Below are positions 25,067 to 33,972 of a DNA stretch of 64,000 nt, piece by piece. Position 1 is the first letter of the stretch, and every line of letters starts with the position of its first letter. The notes below the pieces were generated by a model. It did not search any database and was not told where the DNA came from. It saw only the letters and a list, made by a program, of their open reading frames with translations. The DNA is from JBCBKL01 sp963922565 (GTDB taxonomy: Bacteria > Pseudomonadota > Alphaproteobacteria > Rhodobacterales > Rhodobacteraceae): assembly GCA_963922565.1 (NCBI GenBank), contig CAWUIQ010000002.1:74418-138417 (forward strand), given 5' to 3'. The position numbers and the translations under genes are program-made.

Positions 25067-26464
25067 TCACGCGGCTGGTCGGCCCATCGTCACCCGGTTG
25101 CGACCTTCTGATTTTGCTGCATAAAGCGCCTTGTCAGCCCGATCGATCAGCGCTTGCGCTGTCGGTATGTCGGCGTTCTCGGGCAGCTTGTTCGGATCGC
25201 ATACCGTCATGCCGATCGAAACCGTTACCGATATCTCGTCGGTACTGTCGGGCAGCTTGAAGGTTGGGCCACCGATCACATCGCAAAGGCGCAGGGCAGC
25301 CTTTTGGGCGTTGATCAGATTGGCGCCGGGCAGGATGATCAGAAACTCTTCGCCGCCGATCCGCGCGACTGTGTCGATGCCGCGCAGGTTTTCTCGCAGG
25401 CGCTCTGCCGCTTCGATCAGCACAGCATCACCGGCTGCATGACCGTAAAGGTCGTTGATCCGTTTGAAGTGATCCAGATCGGCGATCATGACGGCAAAGG
25501 GTTTGTTGGTCTGGAACGCCCGTTCGGACACCCGGGCCAGATGCGGCATCGCGTAGCGCCGGTTGTAAAGCCCGGTCAGTGGATCGCTCACGGCGGCCTC
25601 GAGCCCGTTTCGGACCGTCGCGCGCAGGTCGTCGTTCATCCGCTTGCGCTGCAGGAGCGCCGAAAGGCGCAGGGCCAGTTCGGGCCCGTGAAAGCCCTCG
25701 CTCATCAGGTCATTGGCACCCATATCAAGGGCCTGCGCACCATAGACCGGGTCGCTGTCGAGCTGCAGCATCAGGATCGCCGCATGACGGGTCACCGACT
25801 GGCTGCGGATCGTTGCGAGCAGATCGCGCATCCGGCAGCGATCCTTGGCGCCTGTCACCAGAACGAAAGCATCGGGTGCGCCTTCTTCATCGCGATCGCG
25901 CCAGGCATGGGCAGGATCGGTCAAGCTGACGGTGGCATCCATGAGCGCGCCGGTGGCCTCGGCCCATAGCTGGCCGGTGATCTCGTTGGTGCTGACGATC
26001 GCAACCTTGGGCATGGGCCCGAAATTCGCGGGCCGTTCGGCAAAGCCCAAAGCGCGGGACGTGTCATCGCGCAATTCCCATTCAGACGATGATGAATAGG
26101 CGCGGATGAGACTGCGCAGGCGGGCAAAAAGCAGCCCGTCGTCAAGCGGTTTGAACGCCACCTCGTCGACACCGGCTGCAAGCAGGGCAAGCCGGCGTTC
26201 GGGGTTGGGATTGGCCATGAGCGCCATCACCGGAACCTTGCCGCGCAGACCCACCTTCCACAGGCGACGGGCAAGTTTTGCGGCGTCGCCGTCCGGAAGA
26301 TCGGCAGCAGTCAGGATCAGATCGGGCGATTGCGTGCCGGCAACCTCGACCGCGTCACCGACCGATTCGGCCTGCATCACTTCGTAGTGGGCCGCGGCAA
26401 GCTTCACCCGCATGACAATGCGGTTTGTGGCGATTGGATCCACTATCAGGATCTTGCCAAGCAT
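25067..26464 (-). CDS. PleD-like diguanylate cyclase with degenerate receiver domains
   Basis: A 465-residue protein with two receiver-like domains (about 1-125 and 150-270) and a C-terminal GGDEF domain. The cyclase site is intact: GGEEF, preceded five residues earlier by the RGID product-inhibition (RxxD) site, so it should make c-di-GMP. The first receiver starts LGKILIVDPIATNR and reads PDLILTAADLP: the residue at position 53, the phosphoacceptor Asp in PleD, is Ala. The second receiver has no recognisable acceptor either. The KPLDD lysine remains. Activity is therefore probably not phosphorylation-controlled. Start ATG 26464 follows GGGGAGG. Confidence 0.92.
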   Translation of the reverse strand: MLGKILIVDPIATNRIVMRVKLAAAHYEVMQAESVGDAVEVAGTQSPDLILTAADLPDGDAAKLARRLWKVGLRGKVPVMALMANPNPERRLALLAAGVDEVAFKPLDDGLLFARLRSLIRAYSSSSEWELRDDTSRALGFAERPANFGPMPKVAIVSTNEITGQLWAEATGALMDATVSLTDPAHAWRDRDEEGAPDAFVLVTGAKDRCRMRDLLATIRSQSVTRHAAILMLQLDSDPVYGAQALDMGANDLMSEGFHGPELALRLSALLQRKRMNDDLRATVRNGLEAAVSDPLTGLYNRRYAMPHLARVSERAFQTNKPFAVMIADLDHFKRINDLYGHAAGDAVLIEAAERLRENLRGIDTVARIGGEEFLIILPGANLINAQKAALRLCDVIGGPTFKLPDSTDEISVTVSIGMTVCDPNKLPENADIPTAQALIDRADKALYAAKSEGRNRVTMGRPAA

Positions 26465-26560
26465 ATGCCTCCCCGTACGCGTACCCATTAATTGACGCTT
26501 CGGGTATCCGTTGATTTAGGTTAACAAACCGTTGCCCACACACGGAAATCCGGTCACCCC

Positions 26561-26845
26561 ATGTCACACGCGCGAGAAACCGCCGAAACAATCGCTTTGC
26601 AGGCTCTGGCATGGCTGGCGGGGAATGACGAACTGCTGCCGGTCTTCCTGGGGGCCACCGGGGCGAGCGAATCGGATGTGCGCGCCGGGGCGACCGATCC
26701 GCAGTTCTTGGGGGCGGTTCTTGACTTTCTCTTAATGGACGACGCCTGGATCCGCGCTTTCTGCGAAGAGGCGAACCTTGCGCCCGATGCACCGATGCGG
26801 GCCCGGCAGGCATTGCCCGGCGGCGAGCAGGTGCATTGGACATGA
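26561..26845 (+). CDS. DUF3572 family protein
   Basis: A 94-residue cytoplasmic protein matching the alphaproteobacterial DUF3572 family in length and content (ALAWLAGNDELLPVFLGATG, then LLMDDAWIRAFCEEANL). It is mostly helical with no catalytic motif visible. Function is unknown. Its stop overlaps the HAD phosphatase start by 4 bases, so they are coupled. Confidence 0.85.
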   Translation: MSHARETAETIALQALAWLAGNDELLPVFLGATGASESDVRAGATDPQFLGAVLDFLLMDDAWIRAFCEEANLAPDAPMRARQALPGGEQVHWT

Positions 26846-27540
26846 GCGCGGTCAAGGGCATCATCTTTGACAAGGACGGGACACTCTTTGATTTCAACGC
26901 CACATGGGTGGCCTGGGCCGAATCCTTTCTGCTGAAGCTGGCGGGCAATGACCGGGCCCGCGCCCGGCAGATCGGATCCGAGATCGGGTTCGACCTTGAT
27001 CAACGGCGGTTCGATCCGCACAGCATCGTGATTGCCGGAACGCCGCATGAGGTAGAGAGGGCACTGCGCCCCCATGTCGAGGGCAGTGGCAATGGTGCGG
27101 ATGTGCTGGACCTGCTCAATACGGAGGCCAGCCAAGCGCCGCAGATCGAGGCTGTTCCGCTTGATCCGCTTTTGACCGAACTCACACTGCGCGGCCTGAC
27201 GCTGGGCGTCGCGACGAACGATGCGATTGATCCGGCTATGGCGCATCTGAGCGAAGCGGGCGTGATCAAGCATTTTTCCTTTATCGCCGGCTACGACAGC
27301 GGCCATGGGGCTAAGCCCGGGCCAGGACAGCTGTACGCGTTTTGCGAGCAGACTGGCCTTGGCGCGCATGAAGTCGTCATGGTGGGGGACAGTCTGCATG
27401 ACCTGCACGCAGGGCAGGCGGCTGGCATGCGAACCGTCGGCGTGCTGACGGGGCTGGCCGAGGCGTCGATCCTGTCCGCCTATGCCGAGGTGGTTCTGCC
27501 GGATATCGGTCAGATCCCGGGATGGCTTGACAGTCTCTGA
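26842..27540 (+). CDS. HAD family phosphatase, phosphoglycolate-phosphatase-like
   Basis: A 232-residue hydrolase of the haloacid dehalogenase fold. ATG 26842 sits in an ATGA overlap with DUF3572. Motif I is FDKDGTLFDF (nucleophile Asp and acid Asp), motif II the T in GVATNDA, motif III the Lys in HGAKPGPGQL, and motif IV is VMVGDSLHDLHA. The helical cap lies between motifs I and II. This matches the Gph-like group, which removes phosphate from small metabolites such as 2-phosphoglycolate; the true substrate is not fixed by sequence. Confidence 0.88.
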   Translation: MSAVKGIIFDKDGTLFDFNATWVAWAESFLLKLAGNDRARARQIGSEIGFDLDQRRFDPHSIVIAGTPHEVERALRPHVEGSGNGADVLDLLNTEASQAPQIEAVPLDPLLTELTLRGLTLGVATNDAIDPAMAHLSEAGVIKHFSFIAGYDSGHGAKPGPGQLYAFCEQTGLGAHEVVMVGDSLHDLHAGQAAGMRTVGVLTGLAEASILSAYAEVVLPDIGQIPGWLDSL

Positions 27541-27638
27541 ACGCGATCCCGGAAAACGACAAAAGCCGTCGCAAACGGAAAGGCTGCCACATCACCGATC
27601 AGGTTGTCTGAGGCCCTGAACAAAAAAGGGGCGCAGCG

Positions 27639-29198
27639 ATGGTCGAGGCAGCGACACGACGCAGACGGGGCGGTGGACGCGCAGGGGCTGCAGCCCGCCG
27701 TGGCTCCGCCATCATCGAACAGATGCCCTGGAAGCCGCCGCAAAACATCGACCGGCCGGTTGAGCCGCTGACCGAAGAGGGCGTTCAGGCGATCCACGAT
27801 GGCGCCATGCGCATCCTCGAAGAGCTGGGTATCGAAATCCTGAATGACGAGGCCGTCGAGGTGTTTCGGCAGGCCGGCTGCATCATCGAAGGATCAAACG
27901 TGCGCATGGGCCGCGACATGGTGATGGAGATGATCGCCAAGGCGCCGTCGCAATTCACGCTCACCCCGCGCAACCCCAGTCGTACGCTGACGGTTGGCGA
28001 CGGATCGATCCTGTTCGGCAACGTCTCGTCGCCGCCAAACTATTGGGATATGGAGATCGGCAGCAAGGTTTCGGGTACACGGTCACAGTGTCAGAATTTG
28101 CTGAAGCTCACGCAGTATTTCAACTGCATCCACTTTGCTGGCGGCTATCCGGTCGAACCGGTTGATGTTCACGCCAGCGTCCGCCACCTCGATGTGCTTT
28201 TCGACAAGTTGACCCTGACGGACAAGGTAATGCATGCCTATTCGCTGGGCCAGGAACGCGTCGAAGACGTCATGGAGATGGTGCGTATCGCGGGCGGCCT
28301 CAGCCACGAGGAATTCGAGGCGACGCCGCGGATGTACACCAACATCAACTCCACGTCGCCGCTGAAACATGACCATCCGATGCTCGATGGCTGGATGCGG
28401 TGCGCGCGGCGCGGGCAGGGCTGTGTCGTGACCCCATTCACCCTGGCCGGAGCCATGGCGCCGGTGACAATGGCCGGGGCTGTGGCGCAATCCATCGCCG
28501 AAGGTCTGATCGCGGTCGTTCTGGCGCAGTTGATCCGCCCGGGCGCGCCCTGTGTCATCGGAACGTTCACGTCGAATGTCGATATGAAGTCGGGCGCCCC
28601 GGCTTTCGGGACACCGGAATACATGCGCGCGACCCAGATGACCGGCCAGCTTGCGCGGTTCTATGGCCTGCCTTTGCGGTCGTCGGGCGTCTGTGCCGCG
28701 AATGTCCCGGACGGGCAGGCGATGTGGGAAACGTCGAACTCGCTCTGGGCGGCCGTACAGTCGGGCACCCATATGGTCTACCACGCCGCGGGGTGGCTGG
28801 AGGGTGGCCTAATCGCCAGCCCCGAGAAGTTCGTGATGGATTGCGAGATCCTGCAGCAAATCCAGCGCTACATGGACCCAATGCTGACAGCCACCGGACC
28901 CGACGACATAGCCCTTGATGCGATCCGTGAGGTCGGCTCAGACGGCCATTTCTTCGGCATCGAGCACACCCAAGAGCGGTACACGACCGCGTTCTATCAA
29001 CCGTTTCTGAGCGACTGGAAAAACTACGAAGCATGGGAGGCGGCGGGCGGCGTCTGGACCGCAGAGCGTGCGCATCTGATGTTCAAGGAAATCGTCGCGA
29101 ACTTCGAGGCGCCGCCGATGGATATCGCGATCCGCGATGAGCTTGCGGATTTCGTCGCCCGGCGCAAAGCAGAGGGCGGCGCCCCCACCGACTTCTAA
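27639..29198 (+). CDS. MttB superfamily methyltransferase (non-pyrrolysine)
   Basis: A 519-residue member of the trimethylamine methyltransferase (MttB) superfamily. It has the basic low-complexity N-terminus common in this group (TRRRRGGGRAGAAARRG), then the barrel from about residue 40. No in-frame amber codon is present, so it lacks the pyrrolysine of true MttB. Such members demethylate quaternary amines such as glycine betaine or carnitine and pass the methyl group to a corrinoid protein. No corrinoid protein or partner methyltransferase is encoded nearby. A PhnM homologue follows about 280 bases downstream on the same strand. Confidence 0.88.
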   Translation: MVEAATRRRRGGGRAGAAARRGSAIIEQMPWKPPQNIDRPVEPLTEEGVQAIHDGAMRILEELGIEILNDEAVEVFRQAGCIIEGSNVRMGRDMVMEMIAKAPSQFTLTPRNPSRTLTVGDGSILFGNVSSPPNYWDMEIGSKVSGTRSQCQNLLKLTQYFNCIHFAGGYPVEPVDVHASVRHLDVLFDKLTLTDKVMHAYSLGQERVEDVMEMVRIAGGLSHEEFEATPRMYTNINSTSPLKHDHPMLDGWMRCARRGQGCVVTPFTLAGAMAPVTMAGAVAQSIAEGLIAVVLAQLIRPGAPCVIGTFTSNVDMKSGAPAFGTPEYMRATQMTGQLARFYGLPLRSSGVCAANVPDGQAMWETSNSLWAAVQSGTHMVYHAAGWLEGGLIASPEKFVMDCEILQQIQRYMDPMLTATGPDDIALDAIREVGSDGHFFGIEHTQERYTTAFYQPFLSDWKNYEAWEAAGGVWTAERAHLMFKEIVANFEAPPMDIAIRDELADFVARRKAEGGAPTDF

Positions 29199-29287
29199 CA
29201 CCAACCGGCTGATCCTCTTTTGCGGATCGGACCCGATCGGCCCTTCGACGACGCCCTCGACCAAACGCTCGGCAGAAGCGTCATCCA

Positions 29288-29479
29288 TTGGGGCGACGAA
29301 GACGTCATACCCCGGTCCCTGATCCAAAAGATGGGACTGACAAATCGCATCAGCACTATTATTTCGGTGCGGCGACCCTGCCGGGGCCGTTTGAGGGATT
29401 CGAGTGTTTGTGGCTCGAACATTGCCCTCGTGAACGGCCCGGCCCTTGGCATTGGCATCTGATTGTGGAGCGACCGTGA
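29288..29479 (+). other. Possible small ORF or gene remnant between the MttB and PhnM genes
   Basis: The 280 bases between the two genes hold a 63-codon frame whose last 45 residues look protein-like: SHQHYYFGAATLPGPFEGFE then CLWLEHCPRERPGPWHWHLI, ending just before the phnM start. The only start codon is TTG 29288 without a ribosome site, and an in-frame stop lies upstream. It may be a conserved small protein, a remnant, or chance. I recognise no family. Confidence 0.3.
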
Positions 29480-30696
29480 TGGCGACCGTCCGTATTGTCG
29501 GAGCGCAGGTGATCCTGCCGGATGACATCGTTGAGACCGAGGTCACCTATGATGGTGACCGGATCGTCGAGCTGGGCGGCGGCCCGGCAGAGATCGAAAT
29601 TGACGGTCGAGGTCTCTATCTCGCGCCCGCGCTTGTCGACATTCACGGCGACGCGTTCGAACGGCAGATCATGCCGCGCCCCGGTGTCTTCTTTCCACTC
29701 GATGGAGCAGTGCTCGAAACAGACCGGCAATTGGCCGCAAACGGGATCGCGACCGCTTATCACGCGATCACTCTGGGCTGGGAACCGGGCCTGCGCGACG
29801 TCGGCCGGGGGCGCGAACTGATCGAGATGCTGAACCGCCTCACCCCACGCCTGACGGTCGAGAACCGCGTTCAGCTTCGCTGGGAAACCTTTGCATTCGA
29901 AGCGATCGATCTGATCGAGGAAGTGCTGCGCGGGCCACTCTTGCCCGCCATCGCCTTCAACGATCATACGTCGATGACGGTGCGGGCGTTTGATGTGCCC
30001 ATCCAGGAACGCGCGTTTGAGCAATCCCCGGACTTCCGGATTGCCGCCCTGGATGACGACCGCCTCAAACTGCGCACCGCCAACAAGGCGCACCGGTCCG
30101 GCGTTTCGGACGACGACTATATCAAGCTGCTTTCAGAAGTCTGGGATCGCCGGGCTGATGTGGGCGCAATGATCGAAAAGGTCGCGGCCCTGGGACGCGC
30201 TGCCGGTGCGCCGATGCTCAGCCACGACGACACACGGGAAGAAACGCGCGCCTACTACCGGGGGCTTGGGGCCAGCATCTCGGAGTTCCCGATGGTGATG
30301 GAGGCCGCAAAGGCCGCTCACGATGCGGGCGAGCCCATCGTCTTTGGGGCGCCGAACGCGGTGCGCGGGGGCAGTCATATCGGCTCGCTTGGTGCGGGCG
30401 ACATGGTCGAGGCCGATATGTGTGACGCGCTGGCGTCGGATTACTATTATCCGGCCTTGCTGGCAGCGGTCGCCCGGCTGGACGCAGAACGCCGTGCCTC
30501 GCGGCCTTCTTTGTGGTCCCTCGTATCGCGGGGTCCGGCCCGCGCATCGGGGCTGGAGGATCGCGGCGAAATCGCTGTAGGGCAACGGGCCGATCTCGTG
30601 CTGCTCGACTGGCCCGACGACGGCGCGCCGAGTGTGCTCAAAACGATTTGTGCCGGCAGGATGGCCTATCAGGCCCGGCCACAATCCTACGGCTGA
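29479..30696 (+). CDS. phnM: PhnM-like alpha-D-ribose 1-methylphosphonate 5-triphosphate diphosphatase
   Basis: A 405-residue amidohydrolase-superfamily protein. ATG 29479 has GGAG 8 bases upstream; an earlier in-frame start at 29446 lacks support. The metal-binding HxD appears as ALVDIHGDAFER; later metal ligands lie in NDHTS and LSHDD, and the C-terminal GEIAVGQRADLVLLDW segment is typical of composite-domain amidohydrolases. In the carbon-phosphorus lyase pathway PhnM removes pyrophosphate from the ribose-triphosphate intermediate. The other phn genes are not in this window, so it may be a detached pathway gene or a paralogue with another substrate. Confidence 0.88.
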   Translation: MATVRIVGAQVILPDDIVETEVTYDGDRIVELGGGPAEIEIDGRGLYLAPALVDIHGDAFERQIMPRPGVFFPLDGAVLETDRQLAANGIATAYHAITLGWEPGLRDVGRGRELIEMLNRLTPRLTVENRVQLRWETFAFEAIDLIEEVLRGPLLPAIAFNDHTSMTVRAFDVPIQERAFEQSPDFRIAALDDDRLKLRTANKAHRSGVSDDDYIKLLSEVWDRRADVGAMIEKVAALGRAAGAPMLSHDDTREETRAYYRGLGASISEFPMVMEAAKAAHDAGEPIVFGAPNAVRGGSHIGSLGAGDMVEADMCDALASDYYYPALLAAVARLDAERRASRPSLWSLVSRGPARASGLEDRGEIAVGQRADLVLLDWPDDGAPSVLKTICAGRMAYQARPQSYG

Positions 30697-31205
30697 CCAC
30701 GTCTAAGCGGACAGCAGTCTATTCGTCGACCAAGCCTCACTTTGCCCCAACCCGGTTACCGACCATCCGCGCGCGGACTAGTCCGCTGCAATAGTCGACG
30801 GGTCAGACTATCGCGATGATAAGAAAAATGACGGCGCAGGTCTTGTCCCACTTATGGGTGCTGATGCGGTCATAGAGCAGAAACCAGATGCCGGAGCCAG
30901 TGAGCCCGGATTACAAAACGGTAAAGTTGAATGCGAAACCTGATCTCAACAACAATGCGTTAGATGAATACGCCAACGACCACTCAAGCCAACGAACCGG
31001 TCGCGGGCAGAGACATTGGCTGACGTTAGGTTGTTCTGGTCGACCCATATCCAAAACAAACTTTGCGCAAACGCTTCGTCAGATAGCTTGTGTGAGAGGG
31101 CGGGACAGCAGACAAAGAAGACTCTTAACGCAAGCCAAGATGTGTAATGTTGAGCGGAATGGCCACGCCCGCAGCAGCCAGTATGAACAAGGGGGGTTGC
31201 TCTCT
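30697..31205. other. Gene-poor stretch with a possible decayed membrane-protein fragment
   Basis: No complete gene is supported here. On the minus strand from 30910 to 30803 a 35-codon open segment reads SGLTGSGIWFLLYDRISTHK then WDKTCAVIFLIIAIV and a stop. It looks like the C-terminal end of a small membrane protein but is closed off upstream by TAA at 30911-30913 with no start codon. GC is lower than in the flanks. The forward open frame running into the DUF1304 gene shows no features. Confidence 0.35.
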
Positions 31206-31595
31206 ATGAGATTGGCCGCATTGGCTTTGGTTGCCCTCATCGGTGCCTTACACACCTACATTGCCTGGTTTGAAATCTTTGCTTGGGAGTCACGCGGGCC
31301 GAAGGTTTTTACGTCTTTCGATCCCGAACTGTTTCCTAAGACCGTGCAGTTGGCGGCAAATCAGGGCATCTACAATGCCTTCCTCGCTGCCGGATTGTTC
31401 TGGTCCTTGGTCGTCAGGGATCAGCGCTGGCAGCGAAACATAGCGGTTTGCTTTTTGATGTTTGTGCTTGTCGCAGGAGTGTTTGGTGCAGCGACTGTGA
31501 CAATGCGGACTTTCTTCATTCAGTCCGTTCCCGCGCTCATCGCCTTGATATTGCTTTACATAAGCAATCGGACATCACGGGACACCGAGAGTTAA
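31206..31595 (+). CDS. DUF1304 family membrane protein
   Basis: A 129-residue protein with four hydrophobic segments, matching DUF1304 in length and pattern (ALVALIGALHTYIAWFEIFAW near the N-terminus, then NQGIYNAFLAAGLFWSL). ATG 31206 is preceded by an AAGGGGGG ribosome site; the open frame upstream to 30888 is not credible. Function is unknown. It is a single gene in a lower-GC pocket beside tRNA-Thr. Confidence 0.85.
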   Translation: MRLAALALVALIGALHTYIAWFEIFAWESRGPKVFTSFDPELFPKTVQLAANQGIYNAFLAAGLFWSLVVRDQRWQRNIAVCFLMFVLVAGVFGAATVTMRTFFIQSVPALIALILLYISNRTSRDTES

Positions 31596-31756
31596 ACGCG
31601 CAGTCTTGTGGGGCGCTTCCCAGACCTTCGTCGCGAGCGAAAGGAGGGGATGGTTCAATGTTGGCCATCGTTCTGGATCGGCCCGGTGTCTTGATTTGCG
31701 CGCTTGTGCGTCAGAGCCGCAGCGCCATTCGTCGAGGACATCGTTACAGGAGAGAA

Positions 31757-31832
31757 TGGTGCCCCCACACGGACTCGAACCGCGGACCTACTGATTACAA
31801 ATCAGTTGCTCTACCAGCTGAGCTATAGGGGC
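31757..31832 (-). tRNA. tRNA-Thr (anticodon TGT)
   Basis: A 76-base tRNA with encoded CCA. The acceptor GCCCCTA pairs with TGGGGGC, the D-arm is AGCTCAGCTGGTAGAGC, the anticodon stem ACTGA/TCAGT encloses loop TTTGTAA (anticodon TGT), and the T-arm contains GGTTCGAGTCC. Confidence 0.96.
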
Positions 31833-31907
31833 ACTGCCTTTCGGCTGCTCGCCTATACAAAGCGTTGCGCCACAGGGCAAGAGGGGCAAAACGAAAAAGT
31901 CTGCAGG

Positions 31908-32318
31908 TCATACTTTCCAGAAACAGAAGCCCAGCCAAAGCACGGCCAGCCCCAGCGGCGCCCAGAGCGGCGGCCCGATCAGCCCCAGCCACATGAGAAA
32001 GATATAGGCTGACCCCAGAAGCCCGATGAACAGCCGGTCGCCCCGCGTCGTCGTCAGCCCCAGGATGCCATCGCGTTCGTTCCCCCCGGGATGCCGCGCC
32101 TCCAACACTGCCATCACGCCGATGAACCCGAACACGAACACGAAAAAGGCAAGCGTCGCCCGCGTCCACGCCATCCAGAAACCCGAGAACATCGGCTCCG
32201 TCCACCACTTCGTCCACGAGAATGCCTCGGGCTGCGCCTGACCGACATTGCCCCAACCCGCCTGCTGGGCATAGGCCAGCGCGGGCATCATGAGGATCAG
32301 ATAGATCAGCTTGCGCAT
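31908..32318 (-). CDS. glpU: DUF2160 small membrane subunit of Glp-type ABC importer
   Basis: A 136-residue membrane protein with an N-terminal signal-like segment (MRKLIYLILMMPALAYAQQ) and three further hydrophobic helices. The content (FSWTKWWTEPMFSGFWMAWT, then EARHPGGNERDGILGL) matches DUF2160, which accompanies Rhizobium-type glycerol ABC importers (GlpU). It is the last gene of the operon and starts in a TGATG overlap with the preceding permease. Its role is unknown. Confidence 0.85.
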   Translation of the reverse strand: MRKLIYLILMMPALAYAQQAGWGNVGQAQPEAFSWTKWWTEPMFSGFWMAWTRATLAFFVFVFGFIGVMAVLEARHPGGNERDGILGLTTTRGDRLFIGLLGSAYIFLMWLGLIGPPLWAPLGLAVLWLGFCFWKV

Positions 32319-33115
32319 CACACCCTCCCCAGGGCAAAGCCCTTGGCGATGTAGTTTCGCACGAAATAGATCACGATGGCGCCGGGCACGATGGTTAGCA
32401 CGCCAGCCGCCGCCAAAAGCCCCAATTCGTACCCCGCGCTCGATGCCGTTCGGGTCATGGTGGCCGCGATCGGTTTGGCCTCGACCGCCGTCAGCGTCTT
32501 GGCCAGCAGAAGCTCGACCCACGAGAACATGAAGCAGAAGAATGCCGCCACACCTACACCCGCCTTGATTGTTGGAATGAAGATCGTGGCGAAGAAACGG
32601 GGGAAGGAATAGCCGTCGACATAGGCCGTCTCGTCCAGCTCCTTCGGTACGCCTGACATGAACCCTTCGAGGATCCAGACGGCGAGGGGGATGTTGAAGA
32701 GGCAATGCGCCAGCGCCACTGCGAGGTGCGTGTCGAACAGGCCGACCGCCGAATAAAGCTGAAAGAACGGCAGCGCAAAGACCGCTGCGGGGGCCATGCG
32801 GTTTGTCAGCAGCCAGAAAAATAGGTGCTTGTCGCCCATGAACCGATACCGCGAAAACGCATAGGCGGCGGGCAGGGCGGCGGCGAGCGAGATGATTGTG
32901 TTGATCGAAACGTAAAGAATCGAGTTGATGTAGCCCCAGTACCACGTCGGGTCGGTAAAGATGGCCCGGTAATTGTCGAGCGTCCAGACCTGCGGGAACA
33001 GACTGAACCCGCCAAGGATCTCGTTCGTGGTTTTGAACGACATCGCCACCAGCCAATAGATCGGCAGCATCAGGAACAGGATATAGATGATCGGGACCAG
33101 GCTGCGGGGTCTCAT
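32318..33115 (-). CDS. glpQ: ABC transporter permease, GlpQ-like (MalG type)
   Basis: A 265-residue permease with about six membrane helices. The EAA coupling motif that contacts the ATPases reads KELDETAYVDGYSFPRFFAT near residue 160, and the N-terminus (RSLVPIIYILFLMLPIYWLV) matches MalG-type permeases. It overlaps glpP by 4 bases upstream and glpU by 1 base downstream. The operon order V-S-T-P-Q-U resembles the Rhizobium glycerol importer, but the substrate here is not proven. Confidence 0.9.
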   Translation of the reverse strand: MRPRSLVPIIYILFLMLPIYWLVAMSFKTTNEILGGFSLFPQVWTLDNYRAIFTDPTWYWGYINSILYVSINTIISLAAALPAAYAFSRYRFMGDKHLFFWLLTNRMAPAAVFALPFFQLYSAVGLFDTHLAVALAHCLFNIPLAVWILEGFMSGVPKELDETAYVDGYSFPRFFATIFIPTIKAGVGVAAFFCFMFSWVELLLAKTLTAVEAKPIAATMTRTASSAGYELGLLAAAGVLTIVPGAIVIYFVRNYIAKGFALGRV

Positions 33116-33972
33116 TGCTCATCCCTCGTCATCAGCGTGTAGAACAGCCACGACACCGCCAGCGTGATCGCGAAATAGATCAGGCTCATCGCAGCCGCCG
33201 GGCCCAGATCGAACTGACCAAGCGCCACCTTCACCAGGTCGATGGACAGCAGCGTTGTCGAGTTACCCGGCCCTCCACCAGTCAAAACAAAGGGTTCCGT
33301 GTAGATATTAAAGCTATCCATAAAGCGAAGCAGGATCGCGATCGTCAGCACCCGCTTCATCTTGGGCAGCTGGATATAGCGGAAGACGGCCCAGTTCGAC
33401 GCCCCATCGATGCGGGCGGCCTGATAATAGGCTTCCGGTATCGATATCAGCCCCGCATAGGCCAGCAGCACGACCAGCGACGTCCAGTGCCAGACATCCA
33501 TGACGATCACCGTGATCCACGCCGCCACGGGGCTTTGCGTCATGTTGTAGTCGATGCCGAGCGTGTTGTTCAGGAAGTACCCCAATAGGCCGATATCGGG
33601 CAGGGTAAAGATGTTCCACATCGCGCCCACCACGTTCCACGGTATCAGAAGAGGCAGCGCCATCAGAACAAGGCAGACCGGCACCCAGAACCCCTTGCGC
33701 GGCATGGCAAGCGCGATGGCGACGCCAAGGGGCACCTCGATCAGCAGAATGGTGAAGGTAAAGAACAATTGCCGGCCAAGGGCTGCATGAAAGCGTTCGG
33801 ATCGCAGGATATCCTCGAACCAGCCTACGCCGTGCCAGAAGAACTGGTTGTTCCCAAAGGTTTCCTGCACCGAGTAATTCACAACCGTCATCAGCGGGAC
33901 CAGCGCGTTGAACGCGACCAGCGCCAGAACCGGAAGAACGAACAGCCAGCCGCGTTGGTTTTCGGTCTTCAT
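33112..33972 (-). CDS. glpP: ABC transporter permease, GlpP-like (MalF type)
   Basis: A 286-residue permease with about six membrane helices, opening MKTENQRGWLFVLPVLALVA. The coupling loop reads IPEAYYQAARIDGASNWAVF near residue 195, followed by RYIQLPKMKRVL. It overlaps both neighbours (4 bases each), consistent with tight coupling. It should pair with glpQ to form the channel for the substrate delivered by GlpV. Confidence 0.9.
   Translation of the reverse strand: MKTENQRGWLFVLPVLALVAFNALVPLMTVVNYSVQETFGNNQFFWHGVGWFEDILRSERFHAALGRQLFFTFTILLIEVPLGVAIALAMPRKGFWVPVCLVLMALPLLIPWNVVGAMWNIFTLPDIGLLGYFLNNTLGIDYNMTQSPVAAWITVIVMDVWHWTSLVVLLAYAGLISIPEAYYQAARIDGASNWAVFRYIQLPKMKRVLTIAILLRFMDSFNIYTEPFVLTGGGPGNSTTLLSIDLVKVALGQFDLGPAAAMSLIYFAITLAVSWLFYTLMTRDEQ

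Noticed and set aside
27639..29198. Possible pyrrolysine codon in the MttB homologue
   Set aside because: The frame is open throughout with no internal UAG, so it is the non-pyrrolysine type.
30888..31205. Upstream extension of the DUF1304 frame
   Set aside because: No features in the extra 106 residues, and a strong ribosome site supports ATG 31206.
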